A stretch of DNA of 64,000 nt from an uncultured Clostridia bacterium (GTDB taxonomy: Bacteria; Bacillota; Clostridia; Christensenellales; Borkfalkiaceae): positions 62,001-126,000 of the forward strand of contig CAKVPH010000004.1 of NCBI GenBank assembly GCA_934796775.1, written 5' to 3'. The notes under the pieces were generated by a model. The model did no database searches. It was not told where the DNA came from and saw only the letters and a program-made list of their open reading frames with translations. This document shows positions 17,628-26,584 of this stretch, one piece after another. Positions within the stretch are counted from its first letter, which is position 1, and every line of letters begins with the position of its first letter. A program made the position numbers and the translations under genes.

Positions 17628-19178
17628 TTAAACCTTTTCTATAAGCGATTTTCCGGTCATTTCGGCAGGAATTTCTTCGCCCATAACCTGTAAAAGCGTG
17701 GGTGCGATATCCGCAAGTATTCCGTGGGGCGCAAGTTTTGCGTTTTTAAACTGTTCGCTTACGAGAATGAACGGAACGGGGTTAGTTGTGTGAGCGGTAA
17801 ACGGCTTGCCGTTTTCGTCAATCATTTTATCCGCGTTGCCGTGGTCTGCTGTTATAAGCGCGCTTCCGCCCTTTTTAAGCACTTCCGAAACGATTTTATC
17901 CATGCACTCTTCAACGGTTTTAACTGCTTTTACAGCAGCGTCGAATACTCCGGTATGTCCTACCATGTCGCAGTTTGCATAGTTTAATATGATTACGTCG
18001 TACTTATCGGAATCAATCGCGGCCAGAACTTTTTCGGTTACGCCGTACGCGCTCATTTCGGGCTGAAGGTCGTAAGTTGCAACCTTTGGCGAAGGAACGA
18101 GTATTCTGTCTTCCAAAGCGTTAGGTGCTTCCACGCTACCGTTAAAGAAGAACGTAACGTGCGCATATTTTTCGGTTTCGGCAATTTTTAAGTGTCTGTG
18201 ACCTTTGTTTGAAAGATATTCGCTGAGCGTGTTTGCATAATGCTGCTTTTTAAACGCGATTTCAACGTTTTTAAACGTAGCGTCGTACTCGGTAAAACAA
18301 ACGTAGAACGGATGCAGATATCCCGTTTTACGCTCGAATGAAGCAAACTCTTCTTCGGTAAAAGCACGGGTTATCTCGCGTGCGCGGTCAGGTCTGAAAT
18401 TAAAGAAAATAATGCTGTCGTCTTTTTCTACAAGTCCTATGGGTTTACCGTCTTCGCAAATATTTACGGGAACGATAAATTCATCGGTAACGCCGGCGGC
18501 ATAACTGTCGTTTACGGCTTTTACGGGATCGGTAGCTTTTACGCCGTTACCTATGGTTAAAGCGTCGTAAGCTTTTTCAACTCTGTCCCAACGGTTATCA
18601 CGGTCCATAGCGTAATATCTGCCAGCAATAGTTGCAATTTTACCGCAACCGATCTCATTGATTTTATCCTGAAGCTCACTTATAAAGCCTGCTCCGGACG
18701 TAGGCGAAACGTCTCTGCCGTCCATAAAGCAATGAACAAAGACGTTTTTAACGCCTTTATCCTTTGCCATTTTTAAAAGCGCATATAAATGAGTGTTGTG
18801 GCTGTGAACGCCGCCGCTTGACAAAAGTCCGTATAAGTGGAGATTTTTGTTTTCTTTAACGGCATGTTTCATAGCGTCCGATAAAGCGGGGTTAGAGAAA
18901 AACTCGCCGTTTTTTATTTCGTAGGTTATTCTTGAAAGTTCCTGACGGATAATTCTGCCCGCGCCGATATTAAGGTGACCTACTTCGCTGTTGCCCATCT
19001 GCCCGTCGGGAAGACCTACGTCTTCGCCGCTTGCGCCGAGAGTAGTGTGCGGATATTCGCGCATAAGTCTTTCGATAACGCCGGCATTAGCCGCTTTTAT
19101 CGCGTTGCCTTTGACTTCGGGATTGATTCCGTAACCGTCCATTATAAATAAACATACGGGTCTGGTTTTCATTTCCAT
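17628..19178 (-). CDS. gpmI: 2,3-bisphosphoglycerate-independent phosphoglycerate mutase
   Basis: Interconverts 3- and 2-phosphoglycerate in glycolysis with two Mn ions. At 516 residues it has full family length. The metal Asp is in LFIMDGYG (about residue 15), the phospho-Ser in GQMGNSEVGH (about 64), with HCFMDGRDV, FNFRPDRAR and the C-terminal LITADHGNADKM metal motif. It follows tpiA by about 45 bp and probably shares its promoter, forming a lower-glycolysis pair. Confidence 0.97.
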   Translation of the reverse strand: MEMKTRPVCLFIMDGYGINPEVKGNAIKAANAGVIERLMREYPHTTLGASGEDVGLPDGQMGNSEVGHLNIGAGRIIRQELSRITYEIKNGEFFSNPALSDAMKHAVKENKNLHLYGLLSSGGVHSHNTHLYALLKMAKDKGVKNVFVHCFMDGRDVSPTSGAGFISELQDKINEIGCGKIATIAGRYYAMDRDNRWDRVEKAYDALTIGNGVKATDPVKAVNDSYAAGVTDEFIVPVNICEDGKPIGLVEKDDSIIFFNFRPDRAREITRAFTEEEFASFERKTGYLHPFYVCFTEYDATFKNVEIAFKKQHYANTLSEYLSNKGHRHLKIAETEKYAHVTFFFNGSVEAPNALEDRILVPSPKVATYDLQPEMSAYGVTEKVLAAIDSDKYDVIILNYANCDMVGHTGVFDAAVKAVKTVEECMDKIVSEVLKKGGSALITADHGNADKMIDENGKPFTAHTTNPVPFILVSEQFKNAKLAPHGILADIAPTLLQVMGEEIPAEMTGKSLIEKV

Positions 19179-19225
19179 AAATTCAACTTCCTTATAAACA
19201 AAAGGTTAAGTTAAAGCCCGAACTA

Positions 19226-19972
19226 TTACTTGTTGTAATTTACAACGAGAGCAAAATCGGGAGCTTTAAGCGATGCGCCGCCGATAAGACCGCCGTCGAT
19301 TTCGGGCTGAGCCATAAGTTCTTTTGCATTAGAACCTTTCATACTGCCGCCGTACTGAATACGAACAGCCGCCGCGCATTTCGGACAGAAGTTTTCGGCA
19401 AGAACTTTTCTGATATAGCCGATAGTTTCGTTAGCCTGTTCGCTTGTAGCGGTTCTGCCTGTACCGATTGCCCATACGGGTTCGTAAGCAACTACGAGCT
19501 TTGTGAGATCTTCAACGCCTTTAAGACCTTCTACTATCTGGCGATGCAGAACTTCTTCGGTCTTGCCGGATTCTCTTTCTTCCAAAGTTTCGCCTATGCA
19601 AACGATAGGAATAAGTCCTTTATTGATAGCGGTAAGAGTTCTTTTGTTTACTGTTTCGTCGGTTTCGCCGAAATACTGACGGCGTTCGCTATGACCGATA
19701 ATTACGTATTCAACGCCGAGCGATAAAAGCATATCGGCAGAGATTTCGCCGGTATATGCGCCACTTTCGGCAAAGTGAACGTTTTGTGCGCCAAGGTGAA
19801 TATTGCTACCTTTTACTGCTTCCGCTACGGCATAAATATCGGTAGCCGGAACGCAAACTACAACGTCGCAATCGGCGTCTGCAACCAAAGGTTTAAGTTC
19901 GTTTACGAGTGCCGCGCCTTCAGCGGGCGTTTTATTCATTTTCCAGTTTCCTGCAATGATGGGTTTTCTCAT
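19226..19972 (-). CDS. tpiA: Triosephosphate isomerase
   Basis: Interconverts dihydroxyacetone phosphate and glyceraldehyde 3-phosphate. The 248-residue TIM barrel has Lys in AGNWKMN (residue 11), the catalytic His in IIGHSERRQ (about 95), the catalytic Glu in AYEPVWAIGTG (about 166) and the phosphate loop YGGSMKGSN. A GGAG ribosome site and a clear promoter precede it. It is first gene of the tpiA-gpmI pair; gap and pgk are not next to it in this window. Confidence 0.97.
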   Translation of the reverse strand: MRKPIIAGNWKMNKTPAEGAALVNELKPLVADADCDVVVCVPATDIYAVAEAVKGSNIHLGAQNVHFAESGAYTGEISADMLLSLGVEYVIIGHSERRQYFGETDETVNKRTLTAINKGLIPIVCIGETLEERESGKTEEVLHRQIVEGLKGVEDLTKLVVAYEPVWAIGTGRTATSEQANETIGYIRKVLAENFCPKCAAAVRIQYGGSMKGSNAKELMAQPEIDGGLIGGASLKAPDFALVVNYNK

Positions 19973-20028
19973 AATTATAAGCTCCTGTTCGTTAATTTAT
20001 AACGACTAAATATTTTTTAAACGTCTAA

Positions 20029-20057
20029 ATTATACCACCATTATATAAATTAAGCAA
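20029..20057 (-). promoter_or_regulatory. Promoter of tpiA-gpmI
   Basis: -35 TTGCTT (20057-20052), 17-bp spacer, -10 TATAAT (20034-20029). Confidence 0.75.
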
Positions 20058-20098
20058 ATGTTTTTTAAGCGTTTTTTTGCCATGAATTTTTAAACAAT

Positions 20099-20155
20099 AA
20101 AACAAAGCCCCTTTCGGCAAACGTATTTTTCACCGAAAAAGGCTTTTGGTTTGTT
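20099..20155 (-). terminator. Terminator after the prepilin-like gene
   Basis: The stem pairs AAACCAAAAGCCTTTTTCGG with CCGAAAGGGGCTTTGTTT around an A/T-rich loop and ends in T-rich sequence on the minus strand. Confidence 0.75.
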
Positions 20156-20179
20156 ATAGTAAATTTACTTTAGTTTGAT

Positions 20180-21625
20180 TCATTCAATAATGAACCAGTA
20201 AGCGTTATAAATCATTGAAAATGTTTCAGAAGCCACATCAAAATTATCATCTGAGCTGGATAGTACTACATATAAATTCCCATATGGGTTTTCATCAAGG
20301 CTCACGTTTTGTTGTTTAGCTGCATATAAAACAGAATGTTTTCCATTTTCTGCATCATAAACAAAATATATCAACTGGTCGTTATCGCCGTCATAAACAA
20401 TTCCTTTGTTTTCAACGCCTAAGTCTATATTTATTTTGCCCATATACATGCCTTTTTGTTTTAAAGTTAAATATGTAGCAACAAACATACGATCTTGTTC
20501 CTTAATAGGCTCTGAATATTCAGATAAAGAAAATCCGGCTTCTTTAAGCTGTTCGTCGGTAAGATTTAAAGCAAGTTTGCGGACTTGCTCGCTGTTTTTA
20601 TTTAAAATGGACTGCATAAGTACGACTTTCATAAAATTATCGTCAGCAGAGCTTTGTAAAGATTCGATTATCTTGTTTTTATCGATACTTGCAGGCAAAT
20701 CATCTGAAACAGTAACGCTTTCGCCGCTGATAGTCACTAAGCTTTCGGTTATTTTAATACCTGTTTTGGGTTGCGTGGTTTGAAGTTTAAACGAAGTTAC
20801 GTTTTCGGTTCGTTTTATTTCGGGCATTTTTATATCTTGTGCAACAGCCACTATCGCGTTATTATCCGCAACAGAAACAAGCCCTGTTAAATCGTTTTTT
20901 TCAAATATTACGCGACCTGATTTTACAACTACCATTGCCGAAGCCCCGTATTCGTGGAGTGATTGAGTATTTGCATTTTGAACGTCTAATAAATCGCAAT
21001 ATCCGTAGCGGTTCACGGTATCTATTGGCGCGTTAATTGTAAGAGTTCCGCCATTTGCATAAATGGTAACCGTTTGACCGACGGTACGGCCTTCTTTTAC
21101 GGCATAGTTTATTACCGATATTTCATTATGCGCACCTACGTCAAGACCGGTATAAATTTTTTCGGGGAAAGTAAATGTTTCGCCTGATTTTAAATAGTTA
21201 CTGTATTTTTCGCTAAGTCCGCGTTTAGCGGTTGCAACCGTCCAAAAATCCACGGCGGCACATTCTGCGGTAGTGTTATCGCGATATACGGGAGTTCCGT
21301 CTTTATAGAGTGCAAAACGATTATTTTTGCTATCCCATAAAATGTCGCCTGTGCTTAGCGGCGTAAGCTTTTCTACGTTATAACCTTTTTCTTCAACGAC
21401 TTTTAAAGCGTCGCGGAAAAGTTCGGGCTTACCGTTTTTGGCTTCGTCTTCCACAAGTACGGTGTTTAAGGTTTTTACGGTAGTCATATCGTTGGTTTCC
21501 TTTGCCTGTTCAACAAAGCAACCGATAGTAGGAATGAGTATTGCAGAAAGCACTGCAATTATCGCAATTACCACAACAAGTTCCACCAACGTAAAACCTT
21601 TTTTGTTAAGTTTTTTGGTTTGCAT
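20180..21625 (-). CDS. Prepilin-like protein with type IV pilin N-terminus
   Basis: The N-terminus, KKGFTLVELVVVIAIIAVL, is a textbook type IV prepilin/pseudopilin signal: the peptidase would cut after Gly and methylate Phe, and the Glu at position 5 is present. The next about 450 residues are unusual for a pilin (normally 130-200). They contain beta-rich stretches such as TVTIYANGGTLTINAPID, which suggests a display domain on a pilin stalk. No pilus ATPase, peptidase or other pilin operon is in the window. A decayed relative lies at 54548-54714. Gene starts after GGAG; its leader of about 200 nt holds strong palindromes. Confidence 0.85.
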   Translation of the reverse strand: MQTKKLNKKGFTLVELVVVIAIIAVLSAILIPTIGCFVEQAKETNDMTTVKTLNTVLVEDEAKNGKPELFRDALKVVEEKGYNVEKLTPLSTGDILWDSKNNRFALYKDGTPVYRDNTTAECAAVDFWTVATAKRGLSEKYSNYLKSGETFTFPEKIYTGLDVGAHNEISVINYAVKEGRTVGQTVTIYANGGTLTINAPIDTVNRYGYCDLLDVQNANTQSLHEYGASAMVVVKSGRVIFEKNDLTGLVSVADNNAIVAVAQDIKMPEIKRTENVTSFKLQTTQPKTGIKITESLVTISGESVTVSDDLPASIDKNKIIESLQSSADDNFMKVVLMQSILNKNSEQVRKLALNLTDEQLKEAGFSLSEYSEPIKEQDRMFVATYLTLKQKGMYMGKINIDLGVENKGIVYDGDNDQLIYFVYDAENGKHSVLYAAKQQNVSLDENPYGNLYVVLSSSDDNFDVASETFSMIYNAYWFIIE

Positions 21626-21705
21626 TTTTTGTTTTCTCCTGTTACTTTTTTATTACTAAACGGACATTTACCCGTGTTAGTTCTTTTTTTGTTTGCTTTT
21701 TTAGC

Positions 21706-21724
21706 GGGAAGATGATATCTTCCC
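21706..21724. repeat. Palindrome in the prepilin leader
   Basis: GGGAAGAT-GAT-ATCTTCCC: perfect 8-bp arms with a 3-nt loop, in the 5' untranslated region predicted for the prepilin mRNA. Confidence 0.5.
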
Positions 21725-21764
21725 CTACAAGCTTTTATAAGCTCACACAACGCACAATAAGGGT

Positions 21765-21790
21765 GCAGCGTCACGCTGCCGTCACGCTGC
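21765..21790. repeat. Second palindrome plus direct repeat in the prepilin leader
   Basis: GCAGCGT-C-ACGCTGC forms perfect 7-bp arms, and CGTCACGCTGC is then repeated once directly. The two strong hairpins so close together could protect the message or mark an old repetitive element. Confidence 0.45.
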
Positions 21791-21832
21791 CTATTCACAG
21801 AATAATATATTCTATGAACTTTTTTCGTCTTT

Positions 21833-21861
21833 ATTATATTATAGTAAAAAATAAAAGTCAA
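21833..21861 (-). promoter_or_regulatory. Promoter of the prepilin-like gene
   Basis: -35 TTGACT (21861-21856), 17-bp spacer, -10 TATAAT (21838-21833). This gives a leader of about 200 nt before the start codon at 21625. Confidence 0.7.
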
Positions 21862-21972
21862 CTAATTTTTATATTTTTGCACAATTTGCCGTTTTTTGTA
21901 AAAATGGCACTTTTTATTTTTATATTTTTTTCTTTAAATATATTATTCTGCGAACAATCACAAAAAAACCTT

Positions 21973-22000
21973 GATAATCGACTTATAGCCAAACTTTTTT
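21973..22000 (+). repeat. Dispersed palindromic element (exact core)
   Basis: GATAATCGACTTATAG, then CCAAACTTTTTT, between the uridine kinase-like gene and the prepilin promoter. It is plus-oriented between two minus-strand genes. Confidence 0.75.
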
Positions 22001-22014
22001 TATTTTATAAATGC

Positions 22015-22046
22015 AAAAAACGCACCCAAAAAAGGTGCGTTTTTTA
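22015..22046 (-). terminator. Terminator after the uridine kinase-like gene
   Basis: AAAAACGCACC pairs with GGTGCGTTTTT around an A-rich loop; symmetric and strong. Confidence 0.85.
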
Positions 22047-22085
22047 TTAAAGTTTTTAAGTTGAAAATTTAAGAAAAAGCAAATT

Positions 22086-23732
22086 TTATACGTCTTTAAA
22101 ACAGCTGCCGCCTATAAATTCGCGGAGAAGCGAATTGCATGGGACGTATTCGTCGTCGATATCCTTAAAATATTTCAGCGCTTTCATAAGCCTGTTTGCA
22201 GTGATATAATACGGGCTGTCCGGCTGAATTTTTGAAAGTGCGGGAACTGCATATTTTTTTATAACACAGAGCTCGTAAGTGAGCGCGGAATTGAATACGA
22301 AATCGCAATCTTCCTGATAAGGATAAATCCAACGGAACTCGCCACGCCTTACCGATGCCCACATATCGATCGTATGCTCTGCTTCGGTTGCTCTGAACTG
22401 CCTGTCGCGAACGATTCTTCTTAATAACCTTAAATCGGTTAAACTTACAGGATTATCGTTATCAAGATTTAATTGCAGTTGCGGAGCTATGTATATTTTA
22501 AATTTCTGGTGATTAGGAATTGCGAACGACAATTTGTCGTTAAGAGCATGAATGCCTTCTATTATTATGGGCGTATGCTCGTCTATTCGGGTAAGTTTTC
22601 CGCTGTTAAGCCTGCCTTCTTTAAAATCGAAAACAGGCAAAGCAACTTCCTTACCGTGAATGAGATCTATCATCTGCTCGTTGAAATATTCAAGATCAAG
22701 CGCGTCGATATTTTCAAAATCCGGCTTGCCGAACTCATCGAGCGGACAATCCTTTTTCTCCTTATAATACATATCGAGCGATATTCTTAGAGGGTTTATT
22801 CCCCTTGACATAAGCTCGATTCTGAGTCTGTTTGAAAAGGTCGTTTTTCCGCTGCTGGAAGGCCCTGCAATGCAGATAAGGCGAATATCGTCGATATTTT
22901 CTTCGATTTTACTGCCGAGTTCGTAAAGCATATCGTTATGACGGGTTTCGCACATATTGATAAAATCAACCTGAGTATCGGCGGCTATATGCCCGTTCAT
23001 TTTTGCAACGGTTTCGGCATTGCAGATTTTAGCCCAGTCGTGCGCGGCTTTTAACCCGCGACCAAAAGTGGGTGCGTCTTCAAATACGGGAATTTTTCCG
23101 CCCATTTCGGCACGAGGATACTGCACGACGATATTACTGCCGTAATTGAATATGTTAAATTGCTTTAAATATCCCGTAGACGGAACCATGTAACCGTACA
23201 TATAGTTAAGATATCCGTTGCATTTATAAAAATGGCAAACTTTTTCAGGACGATACTGTAATATTGCGTCTTTATCGTCCGCGCCGATTTTTTTATAAAA
23301 CTCATGAGCTTCGTCCTTGCTCATTGCGGCGCGTTCAAACGGAATATCTGCGGCAACAAGCCTTAACATTTCGGCTTTTACCGTTTTAACTAAGTTAAAG
23401 TCAACCGCAAAATCTTTAGGAGAAACAACTTCAACCATAAGCGCACGCGAAACGTTATAGCTTATTCTAATTTTAAGCGCAGGATTTACGTTGAAAAACG
23501 CCATTGCTACAAGGTAGCGCAAACTCGTTTCGTACACTTTTACGGAATCTACCGATTCTAAAGTTAAAAGCTCAACTTCGCAATTAAAACACAATTCGTA
23601 ATTAAGCTCGCGCAATCTGTTGTTTACCTTTGCGACGTAATAATTCTTTTTTTCATCATCGCCGATAAGCGATAAAATACTTGTTTTTGCGTCTAAGTCG
23701 TAACTTTTGCCGCACATTTTTACTGTAAACAT
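22086..23732 (-). CDS. TGS-domain nucleoside (uridine) kinase-like protein
   Basis: A 548-residue fusion common in Clostridia. Residues 1-65 look like a TGS domain and about 70-260 like the second editing-type domain of threonyl-tRNA synthetase. The rest is a uridine kinase/phosphoribulokinase domain with Walker A AGPSSSGKTTFSNRL (about 289-303), SLDMYY and the Arg-rich RRIVRDRQFRATEAEHT lid segment. It probably phosphorylates a nucleoside or related sugar; uridine is the usual annotation but the substrate is not proven. It is transcribed alone between a promoter and a terminator. Confidence 0.85.
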   Translation of the reverse strand: MFTVKMCGKSYDLDAKTSILSLIGDDEKKNYYVAKVNNRLRELNYELCFNCEVELLTLESVDSVKVYETSLRYLVAMAFFNVNPALKIRISYNVSRALMVEVVSPKDFAVDFNLVKTVKAEMLRLVAADIPFERAAMSKDEAHEFYKKIGADDKDAILQYRPEKVCHFYKCNGYLNYMYGYMVPSTGYLKQFNIFNYGSNIVVQYPRAEMGGKIPVFEDAPTFGRGLKAAHDWAKICNAETVAKMNGHIAADTQVDFINMCETRHNDMLYELGSKIEENIDDIRLICIAGPSSSGKTTFSNRLRIELMSRGINPLRISLDMYYKEKKDCPLDEFGKPDFENIDALDLEYFNEQMIDLIHGKEVALPVFDFKEGRLNSGKLTRIDEHTPIIIEGIHALNDKLSFAIPNHQKFKIYIAPQLQLNLDNDNPVSLTDLRLLRRIVRDRQFRATEAEHTIDMWASVRRGEFRWIYPYQEDCDFVFNSALTYELCVIKKYAVPALSKIQPDSPYYITANRLMKALKYFKDIDDEYVPCNSLLREFIGGSCFKDV

Positions 23733-23845
23733 TTTTCACCCCTGTTTTTGTTTTGATTGTTTATTATAATATTAGTTATTTTTAACTCTTAGAACACGCA
23801 AAAAGCATAAACTTTTTAAACAGCATAACTTTTGCGTGGGTTAGT

Positions 23846-23874
23846 ATTGTAACACAAAAAAAATCAAATTTCAA
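23846..23874 (-). promoter_or_regulatory. Probable promoter of the uridine kinase-like gene
   Basis: -35 TTGAAA (23874-23869), 17-bp spacer, -10 TACAAT (23851-23846). The remaining 23733-24100 stretch is AT-rich and holds nothing else that I recognise. Confidence 0.55.
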
Positions 23875-24100
23875 TACTTTACCAAAAATTTCTTTGCGTT
23901 TTTTTATTTTTTTTACGAGTTTTACCGATAAAAAATAAAAGATCGCTATCTTGATATGCACCTTCAAAAGTTTTTTATCTATATTCAAACTTTTGGGTTC
24001 ACGTCATTTTTGCGACCTTGTTTATTTTTGTTATGAGAAAAATTTTTAATTCCCAACGTTTTTTACGGCGGAAATAAGTCGGTTTCTGCTTGTTAAAAAA

Positions 24101-24130
24101 GTGCGATAATCAACTTATAGCCCCACTTTA
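24101..24130 (+). repeat. Dispersed palindromic element (A-variant core)
   Basis: GTGC then GATAATCAACTTATAG then CCCCACTTTA. Outer GTG/CAC and inner ATAA/TTAT can pair. It sits directly after the galT stop codon in minus-strand transcription. Confidence 0.75.
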
Positions 24131-25672
24131 TCTTATTCCTATATTCAAAAGGAATTTATTAAAAGCGGATATGCCGTCGGAATCCTGCTTGAATACCGCT
24201 GTATTTTTTAAGATTTCGGCGCAAGTTTTATTTACGTAAGAAGTTATTGCAGCTTTTGCCTGCTCTGCATTTGCCATTACGCCGCCTGCCATTAGTTTTT
24301 CGATCATAAATCTGTGAACGTAAAGCGAGGCTTCGGGATTATTTAATGCCTCTTTATCGTAAGGCGTTTTGCCGGCAAGGATATCCTCCATTTCGGCAAA
24401 CTGGCGTTTAAGTCTTGCGGGAAGAATAAACAAGCCCATTGCTTCAATAAGCCCGATACCCTCTTTTTTAATATTGTGATATTCGGGATGAGCATGGAAA
24501 ATTCCGTCGGGATATTCTTCGCTCGTGCAGTTGTTGCGTAAAATTATATCAAGGCTGTATCTGTTATCGGGTAAAAATCTTGCCGAAAGAGTGCAGGTGT
24601 TATGTCTTACGCCGTCTTCGCTTGAAATTATGCCCGCTTCTAAACTCGAATATTGTTTCCAACTTTCTATTATCGCGCCTGCAAGTTCGCAAACGGTGTT
24701 GCGGTTAAAGCCCGATAACCGAATGACGGAATTGTACCAGTTTACCTGCCCTATCTCAACGTCGGGATAGCTTTCGTGTTTAAAGTTTCTTAAAATTTTA
24801 GCTCTGTGCATGGGCAGTTCGTGATAACCGCCCTGATAATGTTCGTGATTTAATATCGAGCCGCCAACTATCGGCAGGTCTGAATTGCTGCCTATAAAAT
24901 AATGCGGAACGTATTCTATAAAATCAAACAGTTTTTCTACGGTGTCACGCGTCATTTTCATGGGCGTATGCTCGCCGGAGAGCAAAATGCAATGCTGATA
25001 AAAATATGCGTAAGGCGAATACTGCATAAACCATTTTTCGCCGTTTAACTGCATTTCAAAGGTTCTTAAATTAGTTCGCGCGGGGTGCGTGAGCGTTCCG
25101 CGATACCCTTCGTTTTCGCGGCAAAGAACGCAGAGCGGATATTTTGTTGTATCCTTGGGCGCGCCGACAAGCTTTATTATGTCCTTGTTGTCCTTTTCGG
25201 GTTTTGATAAATTTATGGTAATTTCAAGCGATTTATCGCCGTCGGTATAATCCCAACCGATATTTTTATCTATTGCCGTTTTGCGTATATAGTTATTTTT
25301 TACGGAAAGATTATATAAATATTCGCAGGCGGCTTTTGCCCCCATTTTTTCGCGCAAGGTGCGCATGCGAAGATTTATTTCCGACGGCTTGGGCGTGATA
25401 ATGCCGAAAATATACGTTGCGTAAATTTCTTCATAACCGTCTTGGCAAAGAGTATTTTCAAGCGCGAATTTACATACCTTGTCAAACAGTTCGTCGGGAA
25501 CGGTCATTTGCGATATGTATTTGACGTTTAAGTTTGCGTCCGCCATAGGGGAAGTCAAATTAAATTCGCCAAGCAATATATTTCTTGTATAAACTTCGTC
25601 AAGCTCGGAAAGATATAAAAACGTCTTTGCATAACATACAAGCTCTTCGATAAGCATTTTTCCGTCAATCAT
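24128..25672 (-). CDS. galT: UDP-glucose--hexose-1-phosphate uridylyltransferase (Firmicutes type)
   Basis: Transfers UMP between UDP-glucose and galactose 1-phosphate in the Leloir pathway. At 514 residues it belongs to the longer Gram-positive GalT group. Visible landmarks are the YPLCVLCRENEGYRGTLTHP block (about 175-195), the catalytic ILNHEHYQGG (about 278-287) and the HNTCTLSARFLPDN stretch. No galK or galE is adjacent. It follows the VTT-protein gene by two bases, so both are probably transcribed together. Confidence 0.92.
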   Translation of the reverse strand: MIDGKMLIEELVCYAKTFLYLSELDEVYTRNILLGEFNLTSPMADANLNVKYISQMTVPDELFDKVCKFALENTLCQDGYEEIYATYIFGIITPKPSEINLRMRTLREKMGAKAACEYLYNLSVKNNYIRKTAIDKNIGWDYTDGDKSLEITINLSKPEKDNKDIIKLVGAPKDTTKYPLCVLCRENEGYRGTLTHPARTNLRTFEMQLNGEKWFMQYSPYAYFYQHCILLSGEHTPMKMTRDTVEKLFDFIEYVPHYFIGSNSDLPIVGGSILNHEHYQGGYHELPMHRAKILRNFKHESYPDVEIGQVNWYNSVIRLSGFNRNTVCELAGAIIESWKQYSSLEAGIISSEDGVRHNTCTLSARFLPDNRYSLDIILRNNCTSEEYPDGIFHAHPEYHNIKKEGIGLIEAMGLFILPARLKRQFAEMEDILAGKTPYDKEALNNPEASLYVHRFMIEKLMAGGVMANAEQAKAAITSYVNKTCAEILKNTAVFKQDSDGISAFNKFLLNIGIR

Positions 25673-25674
25673 TT

Positions 25675-26544
25675 TTAATTAAACCTCTGTTTTGCCGCAA
25701 ATTTACCGTACTTTTGCGGTTCGTTCGTTGCGCTTAAAACTCGCGCAATATTTTTATTTTTTGTTTTTTTACGTGCGAAAGGCTTATACGTCACGCCTTT
25801 TGCAACTTTATTGCGTTTACCGCATTTAAATGCGTTTTTAAGTTTTCTGAATTTATCCGAAATAAATCTTTCTATTTTTTCGCCGCGTTTCATTATAAAA
25901 GCCGCTGAAAAAATGGCAATAACAATTAAAACGCACCAACATATTATTCCGCCCACGGTGTTGTACGGAATTATTTTGCCGTCCGCAATCGCAGCTACCG
26001 TAAAGATAGAAAACGTTCTTGCAGTAAGAGTTAAAAGAATAAAAGACCTTCTTTCGACGCCCATTATTCCCGCGGCAAAACATAATACGTCGTCAGGAAA
26101 GCACGGGAGCAAAAACATAGTAAAAAGTGCTATTTTATCCTTGCCTTTTATCGCGTTAATCGACTTATTGAGGGCTTTTTCGCCCACGAGCCAACAAACG
26201 GCTTTATGACCGAAACGCCGCCCTATTTCGTACGCTATAACAGATCCCGAAAGTATCCCCGTTACCGAGTAAAGTCCGCCCAAAAGCCAACCGAACATAT
26301 AAACTCCGGCGGCAACGGCAACAGCCCCCGGAATGGGCAGCAACACCACTTGCAGAATCTGAAGAAGTATAAATGCGGGAACGGCGAAAAGACCGTAACC
26401 GGATATGTTTTTGCGAAAACTTTCCGTATCGCCGAATTTTTCGCCAAACCCCGAAATATTAAACAGCCAGATAACCGCAAAAACAATTATAAGTCCCGTC
26501 AGAACAAACACAAGCAACCGCACTATAAAAGAAGCGTCTTTCAT
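25675..26544 (-). CDS. VTT/TVP38 family membrane protein
   Basis: A polytopic protein of the DedA/TVP38 (VTT) superfamily, whose members act as lipid scramblases or flippases. The core shows VLLPIPGAVAVAAGVYMFGW, the GSVIAYEIGRRFGHKAV segment with conserved Gly and Arg, and FLLPCFPDDVLCFAAGIMG. The C-terminal 60 residues are very basic (RKTKNKN and similar). I use the first ATG, at 26544 (289 residues); the frame stays open upstream and could start at a TTG at 26643 inside the HNH gene. No strong ribosome site is visible at either. Confidence 0.8.
   Translation of the reverse strand: MKDASFIVRLLVFVLTGLIIVFAVIWLFNISGFGEKFGDTESFRKNISGYGLFAVPAFILLQILQVVLLPIPGAVAVAAGVYMFGWLLGGLYSVTGILSGSVIAYEIGRRFGHKAVCWLVGEKALNKSINAIKGKDKIALFTMFLLPCFPDDVLCFAAGIMGVERRSFILLTLTARTFSIFTVAAIADGKIIPYNTVGGIICWCVLIVIAIFSAAFIMKRGEKIERFISDKFRKLKNAFKCGKRNKVAKGVTYKPFARKKTKNKNIARVLSATNEPQKYGKFAAKQRFN
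26155..26180 (+). repeat. Diverged copy of the dispersed element inside the VTT gene
   Basis: GTTAATCGACTTATTG followed by AGGGCTTTTT; 13 of 16 core bases match. On the coding strand it reads NKSIN in the same frame as the rnr copy. It may be chance. Confidence 0.3.
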
Positions 26545-26584
26545 ATAACGATTATATTCGCGCGGACTTGTTTTTAAAACCTTT

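Noticed and set aside
21568..21861. A 97-codon minus-strand frame in the prepilin leader
   Set aside because: It overlaps the prepilin start in another frame, begins at the promoter and has no ribosome site.
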